Part shown: in pieces, positions 33,085 to 46,633 of the stretch | Layout of the letters: each line of letters starts with the position of its first letter | How positions within the stretch are numbered: position 1 is the first letter of the stretch | Assembly: GCA_039881145.1 (NCBI GenBank) | Contig: JAYKKI010000060.1 | Coordinates: 3,162,501 to 3,226,500, forward strand | Origin: Druceiella hillmani | Lineage: Eukaryota; Arthropoda; Insecta; Lepidoptera; Hepialidae | Direction of reading: 5' to 3' | Length of the DNA stretch: 64,000 nucleotides | Notes under the pieces: generated by a model | Told to the model about the DNA's origin: nothing | Database searches by the model: none | The model's input: the letters and a program-made list of their open reading frames with translations, nothing else | Translations under genes and position numbers: made by a program

Positions 33085-34165
33085 ATCACGTTTTATTTCA
33101 ATGTAGTGAATCATGTCCTGCGTCTCGAAACTGCAGAAACACGCCGGGCAGTCTTTCAGCGCAAAACGATGTAAGCTCACGCGGAATACGCCATGCTCCA
33201 TCAACAATTATGAGGTTTATTTATGACTATTGAACCATGTCTTCTTGCAGAAACACGCCGGGCAGTCTTTCAGCACAAAACGATGTAAGCTCACGCGGAA
33301 TACGCCATGCTCCATCAACAATTATGAGGTTTATTTATGACTATTGAACCATGTCTTCTTCCACCGCTCAGACATATTGGGGAAAAACAATTTTGTGATC
33401 TCCCCTCTGGATACGGGGGAGGTTCACCTGGACTACCAGTGGGCACAGATGATTTCTAACATAAGTCTCTTTCTAACTAAAAGGGATTATTTAAATAAAA
33501 AGTCGAAGCACAATAGATCCGCGTCGAAAATCTTTTCCTGCGCCAATGGAATTAGCCACGCATTCCACAATCGCGAAAACAAACATCCATCGAACAAGCT
33601 TTGTTCAGAGCCCTAAGCGGTGCGCACGATGACTTCAGCACAATCCTCTTAACTTGCTGGACCCTTACACATCATGGAACCCACATATACCCACATACGG
33701 CGCATAAGCCAATATACTGAGGTATAATGCCGTTTACATCAGCTTGAGGGTCGAGGTATTCAACGTCCATCCCGTCTCGGTAAGCTGAGCCATTTTTGAT
33801 CCTTTGTCGAATGCACCGCGCCTGCAGCAGGAAGCTTCGCTTCCAGTTAAGGACCATGCCTAGGTAAATGACCTGGTTCTGAACATTGATCCCGGATCAC
33901 CTATCGCTCCAGTCGGCTTGCTCGCCAGTCTGCAATTGTAGAGGACAGCGGCGGATTATTGAGAGGAAAAGCTAAGTTTGTTCTTAGTTCAAGTATTCTG
34001 GCAAGGGACTCTGCCGCCCAATTCTCTGTCTTTCTGCAACTTGCTCCCCATAAAGCGTCTCCATAAGCGATGGTTCCACATTCTGGAAGGGGTATCGCGA
34101 GAATCTCATCACACATTACATTCCGCAAAATGGGATCGAGTACCGAGACCTGCGGGCAGCCTTTA
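33085..34165 (-). pseudogene. R1/Jockey-type LINE ORF2 remnant
   Basis: Minus-strand translation in order: GCPQVSVLDPIL then RNVMCDEILAIPLPE and IAYGDALWGA (34165-34050), the GxPQGSxLGPxLWNxxYD and YADD region with ADD degraded. Next come NQVIYLGMVLNWKRSF (33880) and, in another frame, LYLSILAYAPYVGI (33720), the thumb. Then FFPNMSERWKK, LLMEHGVFRVSLHRF and LKDCPACFC, with FETQDMIHYIE at 33350-33085. This is the usual HG-x-F-x-x-x-LHR and cysteine-rich C-terminus of such LINEs. The order is correct but frames shift repeatedly and part is tandemly duplicated. Dead element. Confidence 0.8.
33133..33360. repeat. 114-bp tandem duplication inside the LINE remnant
   Basis: gcagaaacacgccgggcagt occurs at 33133 and again at 33247. 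The two copies are almost identical, one difference being agcgcaaaac/agcacaaaac. The duplication repeats the HGVFRVSLHRF segment of the LINE and therefore arose after insertion. Confidence 0.92.
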
Positions 34166-34179
34166 GTTAGTGTTTTCTT

Positions 34180-35195
34180 AACTTACATGTCTTCGTTCTG
34201 TAAATAGGCCTCTCGACCACTAAAGTAATCCCTAATAATTCGGCGAAGGCCCGCTGATACTCTGCGTGACTCAAGTACAGCTATATACGGCTATACAAGA
34301 TAGCCGGCTAACGGCTATATTTTAGACTAGCTTTCATTTTCCTTGTCTTCTATTTTTTCCAATGTCAGCTTCAGCTTAAGTTTATTTATCTTCATTGATC
34401 GATATTCTTGGCCGATCAACTTGCCAATTATTTTCACCTTTCCATTGATTCTATCGAATTAAGAGATATTATTATTGTCTGCAAATTTTCTTTCAAGTTT
34501 CATTAAAATTTCATCGGAAATGAACTTTGATCTTTATCCTTTTGTGACTACGAATTAGCCATCAATCTGCGACTGATGAATGAACCATTCAGCCGTTAAA
34601 AAAATCTTATATTTTTGGAGCTCACAGCGTACACATGTTGAATACAACTGACAAGGCTTAAAGAAAGATCTGGCAACACAAACAATATAGATAAATAAAA
34701 TTGGAGAGTCTGTCTGTGATTTTCGAATTTTTAGCCACTAAATACTTTTTCAGTTTGTATATTTGATTACTTTATAAAAGAAGGCTAAAGTCTAAATTTT
34801 TTTCTTTCTATCTTCCTGTCCGTACGAACGTGATATCACCAACGGTTCTGAAGTATGATGATGAAAACTTTGATGACGTAGAAATAAAAAAAATCTCTGC
34901 CACGGTGGGCAGCAGCGGGCTGTAGGAACACGGAGGAGTGAACGGGGCAACGGGGGTAGGTAGCACAAGTCAGCCCGCGCAGGTTTCAAACTAAACTAAT
35001 GATTTGTGGCTAAGTTAAGAGCACAAAATAAACGCATTAAAACACTGGACTTGCATTTTGGAATTTTATGCGATCGAAATTGCAAGGTACCGCTAGTAGA
35101 CAATACATTTAGACGTTCAAGTGTCTACGTAATGCGTCACATCACGGTGTAATATAACACCCGCATGAATTGAGTGTAAAAAAATCCTGTTCCAA
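34180..35195. other. Intergenic, with a GC-rich patch
   Basis: No gene recognised. Bases 34900-34985 are GC-rich (ggtgggcagcagcgggctgt, gaacggggcaacgggggtag) and lack any protein match in six frames. The remainder is AT-rich. Confidence 0.35.
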
Positions 35196-35199
35196 CATG

Positions 35200-36442
35200 A
35201 TCTCCCTTGTAAACTATTTAGTCAAGTTTAATGTTTCAAGCAGAAAACGCGTCGTGGACGATGAAAGTGGACGACTCACTTGTCTTACCTGACGACATCA
35301 TCACCATCATACATATCGAATGAAAGTTAAAGTTATGGTAAATTGTTTTTCTAGATAGAAATTTTAGACGAACGATTACGAACTTAAAGTTTTGTCGATG
35401 TATAAAATGTAGAACAAAACTTGTATTTGACCATTATCTTCTATATTTCTAATAATTGTGAATGAGTTGAATTCCATCTGTGCTAAGTTTATTAAAGACA
35501 CATGCAGAAGCTAAAAGGATGATAAAAAATCTTTGATCTAAATTTGGATGTGATCCAGCAAATACTCCTTTGATTTTATTAAATAATTGCGTTTCATTAA
35601 CACTTATTTAGACTGTGGAAGACTGATAGACTCAGTGGACGACAGTTGAAAACATACACGTAAAGACTTGAAAAGAATTTATTGGAGAAACAGAGTCAGC
35701 TGGGCCTTTATCACGATGGAAGTATATTCTGTAGAACAATTAATAAGTGCCTTTCAAAACAGTTGTAAGTTGAATTCTTTTAAAGTAAATAAGGAAACGT
35801 TTACTGTTGAACAGTCTTTTTGTTTTTTGTTTACAAGAGAATATTTAAAAGTTCAATAACAGAGGTGGTGTCCAAAATCGCATTCGTTTCTTTTTTATCG
35901 ATTTTTTTGTTGCGTTTGTTGGCAGCAATTCATGTGACATTGACCTTATTTAAGAATTGGATAAAGCTTTCTTGAAAACTTACGGGCAAAGACAAAAGAG
36001 ATAAAAACATTATAAATAATGATTGTGGTTCCGTTTAATGTTTATTCATCGAAGTTATATATACTTCCATCGTGATAACGCCCCAGTCGATCCCGTTTAT
36101 GCAATAAATTCTGTTTTAATCCTTTCTTTGAATGTGTTCAACTCTCGTTCACTGTGCATGTGTCCACTGGTCTTCCGCAGACTAAGTAAGTGTTAATGAT
36201 AAATGTTAGTTCCTGTATGTGCCTTTTATAAACTTATCACAAATGCTGTTTGACTTACATTTATTATAAATGTAAAGAGTGATGGTTATATAACAATCTT
36301 CTTAATATTTTATGGATCTGCAAAGTATCTACCATCATTTTCATTCGAATTATGTAATAATGATGATGGCGTCAGGTAAGCTAAGTGACCAACGTGTTTT
36401 CTATTTGACACATTAAGTTTGACTAAATAGTTTAGAAGGGAG
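35200..36442. repeat. Large imperfect inverted duplication
   Basis: The left arm (about 35200-35738) and right arm (about 36055-36442) are reverse complements at roughly 70-75% identity. Paired landmarks are tgtaaactatttagtcaagt with gactaaatagtttagaaggg, taagtttattaaagacacat with its partner near 36220, and tatcacgatggaagtatat with atatacttccatcgtgata. The spacer is about 315 bases. Both arms, read outside-in, keep a similar peptide (NLL-x-K, LG-x-YHDGSI), hinting at a decayed coding source. I cannot identify it. Confidence 0.7.
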
Positions 36443-36489
36443 TTAAACCTTTTGCGATGACGAACTAACGAATTGATTTTTAGTTCTTC

Positions 36490-37118
36490 ATAGTCAAAGG
36501 ATTAAAACCAAATTTAAAGTTCTTTTTACACGAAATTTGAAGGAAAATTTGCAAACAATAATAGCACATCTCAATTTAATGATACAAATTATTCCGCATT
36601 GGTAGAAAGGCGAAAATAAAAGGCATGTTAATAGGTTGAGAACATCGACCAATAAACTTAAGTTGAAGCATTTATTGGAAAACATAGAAGACAAAGAAAT
36701 AATAAAGATATTATATTTAAAATTTATTGTAAAGATAGTCTGAAATATAGAAAATTGAATGCCATATAGACTCCCTAGTTTCTTTACCTTGACATAAAGA
36801 AAGAAAGTTCGTTGCTATAACACAACTTTTACAATAAGTTAAAAATAATGGAGACTTGTTCTTAAACTCTGTAACATAATTATACACTGAAATAAATATA
36901 ATTTAAAAGGAATGATCGAGTTTATAAAACAATTCAAAATATATTGACGAAATTTACAATAAAATATATGAAAATGATAAAAACGGATTAAGTTGTCTAC
37001 ATCTCTTAAAATTGTCGAGGGTTAAACAAAATAATTTCGTTTCAAAGTTCTAATAAAATGCTAGAAGAATATTTAGAAGTTTTCCAAATTTTTCGAATCA
37101 AATATTTTAAAAACAAGA
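36490..37118. other. Intergenic, no gene recognised
   Basis: AT-rich sequence with no supported feature. Confidence 0.4.
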
Positions 37119-37119
37119 A

Positions 37120-38035
37120 GTGGACGTTATCGTAGGCTATTTTGAAGCTTGATAATTCTCAAACATAGCTTAAATTAGAAATGGACACATTGTATGTCCT
37201 TTTGAAGCTTATATTTCCTAAACGTAGCTTAAATTGGAAATTGACACATTGTAAGTCCTTTTGAATCTTAATATTTTGTAAACGTAGTTTAAATTAGAAA
37301 TGGACATATTGTACGTTCTTTTGAATCTTAATATTTTGTAAACGTAGCTTAAATTAAAAATGGACATATTGTACGTCCTTTTGAAACTTATGTTTCCTAA
37401 ACGTAGCTTAAATTGGACATTGACATATTGTACGTCCTTTTGAATCTTAATATTTTGCAAACGTAAGTTGACTTGGAAACGGACACATTATTTGTCCTTT
37501 TGAATCTTAATATTTTGCAAACGTAGCTTAAATTAGAAATGGACATATTGTACGTCCTTTTGAATCTTAATATTTTGAAAACGTAGTTTAATTAAAAATT
37601 AACATATTGAACGTCCTTTTGACGCTTATGTTTCTTAAACGTAGCTTAAATTGGAAATTGACATATTGTACGTCCTTTTAAATCTTAATATTTTGCAAAT
37701 CTAAGTTAAATTAGAAACGGACACATTATACGTCCTTTTGAATCTAAATATTTTGCAAACGTAGCTTAAATTAGAAATGGACATATTGTACGTCCTTTTG
37801 AATCTTAATATTTTGCAAACGTAGCTTAACTTAGAAATTGACATATTGTACGTCCTTTTCAATTTTAATATTTTGCAAACTTAGCTTAAATGAGAAACGT
37901 CCATTTAAATATTAATATTTTGCGAACGTAGTATAAATTTGTACGTCCTTTTGAATCTTAATATTTTGCAAACATAGCATAAATTAGACACATATTGTAT
38001 GTCCTTTAGAATCTTAATATTTTACAAAAATAGCT
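37120..38035. repeat. 60-bp minisatellite, about 15 copies
   Basis: The unit is approximately tgtacgtccttttgaatctt, aatattttgcaaacgtagct, taaattagaaatggacata. Copies vary by substitutions and small deletions, and the last few are truncated. A repetitive minus-strand frame arises because the period is a multiple of three. Confidence 0.95.
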
Positions 38036-38039
38036 TAAA

Positions 38040-38848
38040 AATGGAAAGTTGTAAATGGAGACTCATCTTCATTTTGAACGATCTTTCTAAGGATGTCTCA
38101 CATGTATATTGAAATTCTCACTCCACTCCCGCTTCTTATTAAAAGATACCTTAAAAATAAGAAAAAAAAATGATTTTATTACATATTAATTGAAATTGTT
38201 ATGTGAAGCATATACTTGCTTATTGGTCTAAAACTATAGATGTTACAAGGGCGTAATAGACGAACTGACACACATACACATATGGCGAAATTATAAGGGT
38301 GGAATGGTGGTTCCATTTTTGATCACTGAACTCAAAGAAATGAAAATGTTTAGGTCATTTTCATATCTTTTCTTGTGTTTTTGGTAATTTCACACATTTG
38401 TTTTTGTCTTTTATGTATCTTTTTTGATGTCGCAGTGACATTGTTGTTTTATTTCGTTGTTGAGTTTAAAAATATTTGCATTATTAATTATTGCAACGTT
38501 AGATCCTACCTCCACGCCCTGCCCTAATCTTACAAGACCTAATCAGATTTTTCCTAGTAAAACGAGTCGTGGTACTGTCATTGAATATATGAATGGCAAC
38601 CTTGAGTACTCTATTATTGATATCCGATCGACCAAGTTGTCAGAGTTTTAGCTCATAATACATTCAAATGCCGAGTGAGAATCCATACTCCCTCTCGAGA
38701 ACCAGACAGAGAACCTGAATTAAAGTAAGAAAGCTATAAATTTCATAGATCTTTGTTTTATCGTCTTAAAGGTAGGCTGAAAGTCTCATAAGAAACCGTG
38801 TCTGCCAGTCAAAATATTAAAGGCCAAAGGTGGCAAAAATACTTTTTT
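38040..38848. other. Intergenic, no gene recognised
   Basis: Contains a diverged repeat fragment near 38220-38330 (ggcgtaatagacgaactgac-like, then tggcgaaattataagg) related to the one at 30-100. Nothing else is supported. Confidence 0.35.
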
Positions 38849-39503
38849 ACTAATATCTCTCTTCAAGTGACTTAAATGTTACAAGAGGTACTAATATCTC
38901 GCTTCAAGTGGCTTAAATGTTACAAGAGGTACTAATGTCTCGCTTCAAGTGACTTAAATGTTACAAGAGGTACTAATATCTCGCTTCAAGTGACTTAAAT
39001 GTTACAAGAGGTACTAATATCTCGTTTCAAGTGACTTAAATGTTACAAGAGGTACTAATATCTCGCTTCAAGTGACTTAAATGTTACAAGAGGTACTAAT
39101 ATCTCGCTTCAAGTGACTTAAATGTTATAAGAGGTACTAATATCTCGCTTCAAGTGACTTAAATGTTACAAGAGGTACTAATATCTCGCTTCAAGTGACT
39201 TAAATGTTACAAGAGGTACTAATAGCTCGCTTCAAGTGACTTAAATGTTACAAGAGGTACTAATATCTCGCTTCAAGTGACTTAAATGTTACAAGAGCTA
39301 CTAATATCTCGCTTCAAGTGACTTAAATGTTACAAGAGGTACTAATAGCTCGCTTCAAGTGACTTAAATGTTACAAGAAGTACTAATATCTCGCTTCAAG
39401 TGACTTAAATGTTACAAGAGGCACTAATATCTCGCTTCAAGTGACTTAAATGTTACAAGAGGCACTAATATCTCGCTTCAAGTGACTTAAATGTTACAAG
39501 AGG
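38849..39503. repeat. 41-bp minisatellite, about 16 copies
   Basis: The unit is actaatatctcgcttcaagt, gacttaaatgttacaagaggt. Copies are nearly identical, with sporadic changes (gctcgc, gcactaat, tgttataag). This homogeneity indicates recent amplification or conversion. Confidence 0.97.
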
Positions 39504-40402
39504 TTTTAATAAATATTTTAGACGATCAAATTCTCTATAAGCTCAGTTACGCGTATTTTTTGTACGATTAAGCGTTTTCGAAATATAGCACAGAAAGTGG
39601 AAAAGGTGCAACGCTTTATAACTAGAAAGACGGAAGTAGTCATTTGACTGCGATTTAAATTTAAAAGTTTAATTATTCTAAAAGTTTTGAATAAACTTGC
39701 TGCTAATTTGTGACTTTTATTATTATGAATAGAATGTTGCAAATAAATAACTAATCACTTTTATTTTATTTGCTCGTTATTTAAAATGCTGACATACCAA
39801 CAAAGACTGCAATAGTTATTTTACCACTGTGATCGGAGTATTGTTTATTATTGTAATATGAGGGTACTTTTGTAAACATTTGAACTGTTTACTTCGACGG
39901 TGGCGGTCGGTGGGTCAAAATTCAATTATTATTTATAAATTATAATATTTATAAGCACGTTACATGACAATGTTGAAACTGATTCAAATCACCCTAAAAG
40001 AAACCGGAGACTAACTTTCTGCAAAGCTACAAAGTGTGGTGTAGTTGTGGCTGATCAGATGGCGAAGATGTACAGTATTAAATAGGATCTCGAAGTTGGC
40101 CTGTACCAGTCCCTTTAATATTTTAGAATTAGCAGGAATTAATTCTTATGTTTTATAAAAGAAATGGTCAGGTATAAATATAAAAAGGAGGAAATTTATT
40201 TTGAATTTAGCGAGTGAACTCAGTAGAGCCGCTGTAACTGATGAATCATTTTCTAGTTCGGAATCTTTGTCTGTAGAACCTATCTATGCCTTCAACTTCT
40301 CGATTTCCTTCAGCTCTCTTCTTCATTACCGATCAAAAAGGAAAATAGAAAAAGGAGGGAATGTTACACCAGCAAATGTAAAAATAAAACGAATAAGATA
40401 TA
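39504..40402. other. Intergenic, no gene established
   Basis: Short plus-strand open stretches at 39955-40080 (with RRLTFCKATKCGVVVADQMA) and 40201-40400 are not recognised. The second runs on into the Helitron at 40403, so its C-terminal half is transposon-derived. Neither is supported as a gene. Confidence 0.35.
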
Positions 40403-40833
40403 CTAGCGTGACCCGTGCGAAGTCTACGCATTATTTATTCCATTATGAAGCTCAGATGACAGATCAAACAAATATTTTACTAAAATTGACATATAGAGGC
40501 GCAAGTATCAAAACCATTGAGCTAAAGCGCCACTTTATTTATACGTGAGTGGATTTGAAATTAAACAAAAATTTTACCGACCGTCAATCATATTGACGTT
40601 GAGCCGTTAGATGGCAGCATTGCTGTTTTGTGTATATAATTTTAATAATTAATTAATTTGCAAAAACAATAGCAATAATAAATTTTTTAGTTGTGGATGT
40701 CGGTAGAGCAAGCAATTATCTATAAAATGATATATAATTTATGTGGATTAGTTGTGAGGTTTTTTCTAAAAAGGGAGTGTAACATCTTAACCTTAGCATA
40801 TTAATATATATGATGATGATGATATGATGATGA
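40403..40833 (-). mobile_element. Non-autonomous Helitron, family A, short form, copy 4
   Basis: Inverted copy. On the minus strand it starts in (ATC)n after A and ends with hairpin GCGTAG-A-CTTCGC (one stem mismatch), ten bases and CTAG before T. It lacks the ~90-base segment of the long form. Confidence 0.9.
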
Positions 40834-40839
40834 TAACCG

Positions 40840-41460
40840 TGAAAAACCACTTCGTGGTTCATGTAATTTAAGTAAGACTCTCAAATGCAACAATTGTATT
40901 TAAATGTTACGTCATAATATTATGAATATTAATTTAATAAATAATTCAACAAATATCAATACATGCAGTCATTTGACCGGCCGCCGTCTTTGTAGGTAGG
41001 TAAATTTTGCCGTCTTCCTAGTGTTATAGAATAACGTTACATAAACATAAACTACGGAGCTAGATGGAATGTACACTTTATAAAGTTATTATTATTAATA
41101 AAGTCTACAAAAATAAAGTCTAAAAAAATATTGTCTACAAAAAAAAAAGATTTTCATGAACATCTTTTGTCGGCACCGATTTGCCCGTTGACATCTTGAC
41201 TAGATGACACAGTATCTTATGAGACTCTTCAGCCTATCTTTAGAACTTCAAAACAATGATTTATGCAAATTTTCAGCTTTGCTCCTTTCAGTCCAAGGTG
41301 TAGCCTGTATTTAATTTGATTTGACTCTACTATTCCGATGAGATGATAAGTTTCGGCAATGACGAATTAATATTTACTCGCACGTGGTTGAGAAATATAC
41401 TTTTTGACATTTCGACGTAGTATTCGGAATTTTAAGTTTAAATTTAAAAAACAATTATAC
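40840..41460. other. Intergenic, no gene recognised
   Basis: AT-rich sequence with no supported feature. Confidence 0.4.
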
Positions 41461-41461
41461 T

Positions 41462-42190
41462 AACGCTTCTGGCACCATGCCCAGTTATATTGTCAATAGT
41501 CTCGTGTTTATCCCTATATATTATTTCTCAAAGGTGTTTATACTGTAAATAGCGCCATCTATTGCACGACAGTCGTTCAAACTGTAATTATTTAAAATAT
41601 TGCCATCTATTGACGATCTACTTAACTAACATGCACGATGGTCGTTTAAACAGTAAAACGGTAAAACATTTAGTTTTTTTCATATTATATTACCATTCGG
41701 TGTCTTGCGAATTATTGGTACGGGCCAACTTGTAAATTATAATAAAGTAACATAAATTCGATTAGAACAATACCGACACATTGTTTGGTTTGAAAGCAAC
41801 TGTAGTTAAACATTTAAACTTTTCCTAAATGTTTAACTACAGTAGGGTAGTAAATATTTTTTACAGTAACCCTTCTGATACCATGCATAGTCGAGTTGTC
41901 AGTCGCCTTGTCCTTATAAATTATAATAAGTTAACACAGAATCCGTCAGTACAATACATGTTTTGTTTGGTTTAAAAACACATGGTTTGGTTTAAAGACA
42001 ACTGTAGTTAAACATTTAAACTTTTCTTAAATGTTTAACTACAGTAGGGTAGTAAGCACTTTTTACAGTAAACCTTTTGACAAATGCATAGTAAAGTAGT
42101 CAGTCGCCTGAATTTATAAATTATAATAAATTAACATAGATCCGGTCAGAAGGCACACTGTATGGTTTGAAAACAACTGTAGCTAAAATA
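41462..42190. repeat. ~200-bp tandem repeat with an internal hairpin
   Basis: Diverged units share gataccatgcatagtcgagt-like, tataaattataataa, ttgtttggtttgaaa and aactgtagttaaacattt. In two units the stem ACTGTAGTTAAACATTTA (41799-41816 and 42001-42018) is followed by a 9-base loop and its perfect complement (41826-41843, 42028-42045). The third unit is cut off at aactgtagct. Stem spacing is 202 bases. Confidence 0.85.
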
Positions 42191-42194
42191 CAAA

Positions 42195-42910
42195 AAGATT
42201 GCCCACAATTTTAGTTATTTTTTTGAACGGCAAGCACCCAAAAATAGATCAACAAAAGTCAATACGGAGGTGGATCCCGGTGTTAGGTTGGGTTCATGTG
42301 AATCAAAATAATATTCAAAACGTCAATTTGGCAAATGAAACATTTTATATTTTTTATGAAAGATCAGATTCTTTTCCATGAGGTTATTTTTACGGATGTC
42401 TTTAAAACCGCAAGATGGAATAAAGTGAAGATAAAACAGGAAACAGTGTTTCATCCCCTATTCATAAATATAATGTTATAATCCATCAAAATCGTAGAAA
42501 TGGTAAAGAGATAAAAATATATTCATTAATTTAGCAAAAGCATAGAACGAATGTTAATGTCATTTAACAGTTTATTTTTAATTCCTTAATGTAGTGGATA
42601 TTTAAAAACAGATAGATAATGATTCTTTTTTGTAATTGTTTTTAAAATGTTATTATAAACTTTGTTAGATTTTTATTGTTATTTTTAAATGTTATTAATG
42701 TTACATTAAAAGTATAATATGTATAGATTTATAAATACAGCTTATTTAGTTCTGTATTGTGATCACGAATAGTACCCATTTTATTTTTTTCTCTTTTATA
42801 ACTGTCAATCGCCGAAATATTTTCTTATTTATGTTCTAAAAAAATATCAGCTCAATTTAGGCGGTTTTCTTTTCAAGTCAAAAACATGTCTTTAATTTTC
42901 TATTTTCTTT
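42195..42910. other. Intergenic, no gene recognised
   Basis: AT-rich sequence; a 60-codon frame at 42199 has no recognised features. Confidence 0.4.
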
Positions 42911-42911
42911 C

Positions 42912-43235
42912 CTAGAATATCGTAGCTCGCATATTAGTTTTGAATGACAGTGTAATCTATAATTTTTTTAAACCGCTAGCATTTGGAATGACAATAAATA
43001 AAGGGCTGGTATGGGCTGCGTAAATCTGGTGTGGGTTGGGAATCGATTGGTACGGGCTGTGTAAATCGTTAGAATATCGGAAGTCGCATATTAGTTTTGA
43101 ATGACGGTGTAGTTAGTCATTTTTTTTAAATAGTACATTTTTTTTAATGACAATAAATAAATGATTGGTACGGGCTGCGTAAATCTGGTATGGGCTGGAA
43201 ATTGTTTGGTATAGGCTGCGTATTCGAGGTTGCAT
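42912..43235. repeat. 158-bp tandem duplication
   Basis: tagaatatcgtagctcgcat at 42912 and tagaatatcggaagtcgcat at 43070 start two units. They share attagttttgaatgac, aatgacaataaataaa, ggtatgggctgcgtaaatct and related words. A fragment, ttggtacgggcc, also occurs at 41714. Confidence 0.85.
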
Positions 43236-43623
43236 AATTGTTTTGTATGATTGTGATGTTCTTAAAAATAAATAAAACACATGACCAGACTTTAAACGTT
43301 GCTGCAATTGATCTCAGCGTTCATTATTTTCACACGATCACATGTACGTTGCTCTGTCACGTGTGACATCAAAACATAATATGTTTGTTTTTGCATCTAA
43401 TCCCGCGGAAGTATTAAATGATGTATTTAAAGGAATATTTTAGGTTTGTCTATGAAAATACATTTCACTAAAATTTGTAGTTAACGTTTAGTAATCATTA
43501 TCTTGTTTTATAAATAAACAGAGTGAAAAAAAACTCCATATAAGTCGTGTTTTGATTTAACCTATAAGCTCTGCGCAACAATCCGATAGACTTATTACTT
43601 CATTGCGCCGGAAAAATAATCCG

Positions 43624-43628
43624 TATAT

Positions 43629-43684
<56 letters not shown>
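43624..43684. repeat. (TA)n tract left of the Tc1 element
   Basis: About 60 bases of (AT)n end exactly at the left terminal repeat of the Tc1 element. Another (TA)n tract starts at its right end (45108), so the two are halves of one tract. Confidence 0.95.
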
Positions 43685-45212
<1,528 letters not shown>

Positions 45213-45214
45213 TA

Positions 45215-46621
45215 TTTGATATAAGTTTTGTGTAAATCGTTCGATTGTTGGCGATATATATCGACTAAACATCCTTACATCTGAGAATTTTCCTTTCCAT
45301 CATCAACCCGTGCGAAGCCAGGCCGGATCGTGATAATATATAAGTTTCATGAAAAAAAACTTGTTACAAAAGTCCAAACTGAAATTTCTCAAAAAATTAA
45401 AATATTTTCATTAAAATCCTTTCATATTATACTAAAACCCACTGCTCCTACAAAAATAAGACTTTAAAAACATCTAGGAACTTCTTTTTCAAAATTAAAT
45501 ATTACCAATAAGATCAGCTAGGCGATCCACGAAGTCAGACTTGATGTTTTTTCTATAAATGTTAATATAAGTGTTATTCGTTACATTATCTTGGATAGGG
45601 ACAAGTAAAAAAATGAGTTTATTAAACATAATTCAAAATATTTGAATATTTTTTACGTTTATCATTCGGAATAATGAGACAAATCACCCGTGAAAATATA
45701 TCGTAGGGATATATTACGCCCGTTTACCGATAGATAGATGTCATTAGTATAACATCATATGTTAAATATACGGAATTATTGTTCAGCGTTACATTTATTA
45801 ATATAAAAAATTCGATTGACTATGTAACCGGGGCAGCCGTTTTGAAATCAAAACCAAACTTTGACCTAGTGTGTTTCGAATTTCGAGTGTTTCGAATCTG
45901 CTTCCGAGATAAGTTGAACTAGTGAACACATTGATATGTAGGCAGATAGCGTCAACTCATCCGTTCAAGTGTTTTGAATTATGGTTGTATTTGTTAAATA
46001 TTAAACACTCACACAACCGCACGCCCCCTCGACCGGTGTTTATTAACAAAACACATTCGTTTTAATTACATCCTATCCCCAAGCCGTAATGATGATAAGC
46101 ATTCATATCACAAATCGATAGCCTCAGTCAGCTAACTGGTTTTTTTGCCGCACCGCGGTATATTATACGCCGCTTTTTGCCATCAAACGATGCCCAATCG
46201 ACCGAGTCGTTGACTGCGAATGACCGAAACCGTGGTTCAAGGCCCGGCTCGCGAAAATTGCCAAAGCTCAGAAGCAAAATATCGTAGCTTTTGTAAGTGA
46301 TTGAGATTTTGCAAAAAAAACGGCCGGCATCTGGGCGTCTGGGCGAAGGAAACGAGTGTATTTTTTTGCAAAACTTTAATTGTTAATCGTTTCTACTTCT
46401 ACAGTTCGATTCGTTTATACGAAACCATTGGAGATTGCGTTTCGTTTAAAAATGGTTGGAGAGAAGGTATTGTTCGACGCTGTACCGCTACGCCTTTTAG
46501 CGGTGGACCGTAGATGGAGCGTTTTGGAATGTTCCAAGTTATTGTTGCTTATATAAAAAGTATAATATATTAGAGCGTTTAAATATTACTGATATAAAAA
46601 AAAATCAAATTAAGTTTTTAG
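45215..46621. other. Intergenic, with GC-richer patch
   Basis: No gene established. At 45305-45330 ccgtgcgaagccaggccgg resembles a common insect repeat end. Bases 46010-46300 have higher GC and CpG and finish with gcttttgtaagtg, a donor-like sequence at 46287-46300. A non-coding first exon is conceivable but unproved. Confidence 0.3.
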
Positions 46622-46633
46622 GTAACATATATA

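Noticed and set aside
38849..39503. Regular repeats that might be read as a CRISPR array
   Set aside because: Units follow each other without unique spacers, and the genome is eukaryotic; this is a minisatellite.
40201..40548. 115-codon frame with a Ser-rich N-terminus
   Set aside because: Its second half runs through the Helitron at 40403 and the first half matches nothing; a chance fusion is the simpler reading.
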